Origin: Bacteroidales bacterium UBA3808
GTDB lineage: Bacteria > Bacteroidota > Bacteroidia > Bacteroidales > Paludibacteraceae
Length of the DNA stretch: 13,474 nt
Direction: 5' to 3'
Assembly (NCBI GenBank): GCA_002369075.1
Contig: DFEG01000024.1
Location: 37,681 to 51,154, forward strand
In this document: piece after piece, positions 11,974 to 13,474 of the stretch
Layout of the letters: every line of letters begins with the position of its first letter
Position numbering within the stretch: position 1 is the first letter of the stretch
Translations under genes and position numbers: made by a program
The notes under the pieces: model-generated
The model's database searches: none
What the model was told of the DNA's origin: nothing
The model's input: only the letters and a program-made list of their open reading frames with translations

Positions 11974-13474
11974 ATGAATGTAATTACCAAAGAGATTGCT
12001 CTCCCCGATGGACGAGTGATCAAACTGGAGACAGGCAAGCTGGCTAAACAAGCCGACGGCGCTGTGATGGCGACCCTCGGTAACACGATGATCCTCGCCA
12101 CTGTCTGCTCCGCCAAAGATGCGGTGCCGGGTACCGATTTTATGCCCCTCACCGTTGAGTACAAAGAGAAATTTGCGTCCGCAGGACGCTTCCCGGGCGG
12201 TTTCACCCGCCGCGAAGGCAAAGCATCGGATTACGAGATCCTGATTGCGCGTCTGATTGACCGCGCCCTTCGTCCCCTCTTCCCTTCTAACTATCACGCA
12301 GAGACGTTTGTGAACGTAACGATGTATTCGGCTGACGGCATTGACATGCCGGAGTCCATCGCCGGTCTCGCAGCCGGTGCGGCTCTCGCTTGCTCCGATA
12401 TCCCGTTCGAGGGTCCGGTGAGTGAGGTACGCGTAGCCCGCGTAGATGGCAAGATGGTTATCAACCCGACGTTCGAGCAGTGCGAGCACGCCGACCTCGA
12501 GCTGATGGTAGCAGCCACGTATGACAACATCATGATGGTTGAGGGTGAGATGAAGGAAGTGCCGGAGAGCGTTATGCTGGAGGCTATCAAGGCCGCGCAC
12601 GAGGCTATCAAGCCACAGTGTCTGGCTATCGACGAGATGATGAAGGCGTACGGCAAGGAAACCAAGCGTGAGTACTGCCACGAGGTGAACGACGACGAGC
12701 TGAAGCAGGCTGTACACGACTATTCCTACGCCCGTGCTTATGCCCAGGCTACCGCTGCCGACACCGACAAGCACCACCGCGAGGCTATGTTCAGCCAGAT
12801 CTGCGAGGACTTCAAGACCGAGAAAGCCGATTACATGGCAGCCCGCGCAGAGGCTCTCGGCGTAGATATCGACGAGATTGCGGCACTCGTGGACCGTTAC
12901 TACCACGATGTAGAGAAAGAGGCTATGCGCCGCGCCGTACTCGATGAGGGTAAGCGTCTGGACGGCCGTAAGACGACCGAGATCCGTCCTATATGGTGTG
13001 AAGTAAGCCCGCTGCCCGGACCTCACGGTTCCTCTATCTTCACCCGTGGCGAAACCCAGTCGCTCTCGACCGTGACCCTCGGCACCAGCCGTGACGAGAA
13101 GATCGTGGACGAGGCACTGATCCAAGGTACCGACAAGTTCCTCCTCCACTATAACTTCCCGCCGTTCTCCACCGGCGAGGCAAAAGCACAGCGTGGTGTG
13201 GGCCGTCGCGAGGTCGGTCACGGTAATCTCGCTTGCCGTGCACTCAAGAACATGATCCCGGAGGATTTCCCTTATACCATTCGGGTAGTGAGTGATATTC
13301 TGGAGTCCAACGGTTCGTCCTCCATGGCTACCGTTTGCGCAGGTACGCTCGCCCTCATGGATGCCGGTGTGCCGATGAAGAAACCCGTATCCGGTATTGC
13401 AATGGGTCTGATCTCCGAGAACCAGGGTAAGAACTACGCCATCCTCTCCGATATTCTCGGTGACGAGGACCACC
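11974..13474 (+). CDS. pnp: Polynucleotide phosphorylase, N-terminal part (runs off right edge)
   Basis: PNPase is a phosphorolytic 3'-to-5' exoribonuclease, trimeric, that degrades mRNA and tails RNA in the cytoplasm. The start is ATG 11974 (MNVITKEIALPDGRVIKLET), and 500 codons are present of the usual 700 or more. The first RNase PH domain covers about residues 10-145 with GRFPGGFTRREGK and RPLFP. A helical linker domain follows (about 240-320). The second, catalytic RNase PH domain begins near RLDGRKTTEIRPI (about 328) and includes FTRGETQ, FPPFSTGEA and SNGSSSMATVCAGTLALMDA. The KH and S1 RNA-binding domains would lie beyond the window. A promoter and short hairpin lie upstream. rpsO, often next to pnp in other phyla, is not here. 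Confidence 0.97.
   Translation, partial: MNVITKEIALPDGRVIKLETGKLAKQADGAVMATLGNTMILATVCSAKDAVPGTDFMPLTVEYKEKFASAGRFPGGFTRREGKASDYEILIARLIDRALRPLFPSNYHAETFVNVTMYSADGIDMPESIAGLAAGAALACSDIPFEGPVSEVRVARVDGKMVINPTFEQCEHADLELMVAATYDNIMMVEGEMKEVPESVMLEAIKAAHEAIKPQCLAIDEMMKAYGKETKREYCHEVNDDELKQAVHDYSYARAYAQATAADTDKHHREAMFSQICEDFKTEKADYMAARAEALGVDIDEIAALVDRYYHDVEKEAMRRAVLDEGKRLDGRKTTEIRPIWCEVSPLPGPHGSSIFTRGETQSLSTVTLGTSRDEKIVDEALIQGTDKFLLHYNFPPFSTGEAKAQRGVGRREVGHGNLACRALKNMIPEDFPYTIRVVSDILESNGSSSMATVCAGTLALMDAGVPMKKPVSGIAMGLISENQGKNYAILSDILGDEDH

Noticed and set aside
11929..13473. A 514-codon open frame on the minus strand
   Set aside because: It is exactly antisense to pnp, has no recognisable motif, and the plus-strand frame shows the full PNPase motif set. 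Long antisense frames are expected from the codon usage here.
1..13474. A mobile element, defence system, CRISPR array or RNA gene
   Set aside because: No transposase, integrase, terminal repeats, spaced repeats, tRNA-like cloverleaf or rRNA sequence was seen on either strand.

Overview
The window comes from a member of the Bacteroidota, most likely an uncultured gut or rumen Bacteroidales. Several things point there: promoters of the TTTG-N19/20-TAnnTTTG type, no obvious Shine-Dalgarno sequences, a type IX secretion (T9SS) gene porQ joined to cmk and ispH, a three-subunit-type succinate dehydrogenase/fumarate reductase, and a BspA-like leucine-rich-repeat protein. It is mostly ordinary chromosomal housekeeping DNA. 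I see no insertion sequence, phage, CRISPR array, tRNA or rRNA.

Layout. (1) Positions 1-3419, minus strand: an sdh/frd operon read as sdhC, then a secreted BspA-like LRR gene, then sdhA, which runs off the left edge. The LRR gene sits between two respiratory-complex genes that are normally adjacent. SdhA carries an extra Ala/Lys/Glu-rich N-terminal tail of about 57 residues. (2) Positions 3420-3537: overlapping divergent promoters for the sdh operon and porQ. (3) Positions 3538-6205, plus strand: porQ-cmk-ispH, a tightly overlapping operon with 4-nt and 10-nt overlaps. porQ seems to begin at a TTG almost at the transcription start. (4) Positions 6180-8798, minus strand: a large 4-alpha-glucanotransferase with two CBM20 domains (DPE2-like), whose 3' end overlaps that of ispH by 26 nt. 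(5) Positions 8889-9782, minus strand: a multi-pass membrane protein of the flippase-like / LPG-synthase membrane-domain family. (6) Positions 9783-9842: a second divergent promoter pair built on a shared 16-bp dyad, with both start codons only 4-8 nt from the -7 boxes. (7) Positions 9843-11705, plus strand: an exported protein with a ComEA-like helix-hairpin-helix region followed by a predicted outer-membrane beta-barrel. (8) Positions 11706-11973: intergenic, with a triple 11-bp repeat, a terminator-like hairpin, a promoter and a leader hairpin. (9) Position 11974 to the right edge: pnp (polynucleotide phosphorylase), incomplete.

Two themes run across the window. Most promoters carry a dyad close to TTTGCATATGTGCAAA over the -33 box, and several start codons are almost leaderless. 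In addition, ispH, malQ and the flippase-like gene contain short degenerate tandem repeats of 7 or 8 bp inside their reading frames, at places that look like family-variable insertions; ispH also carries a perfect 8-bp-arm hairpin. I could not run any search, so family names rest on recognised motifs and gene order.
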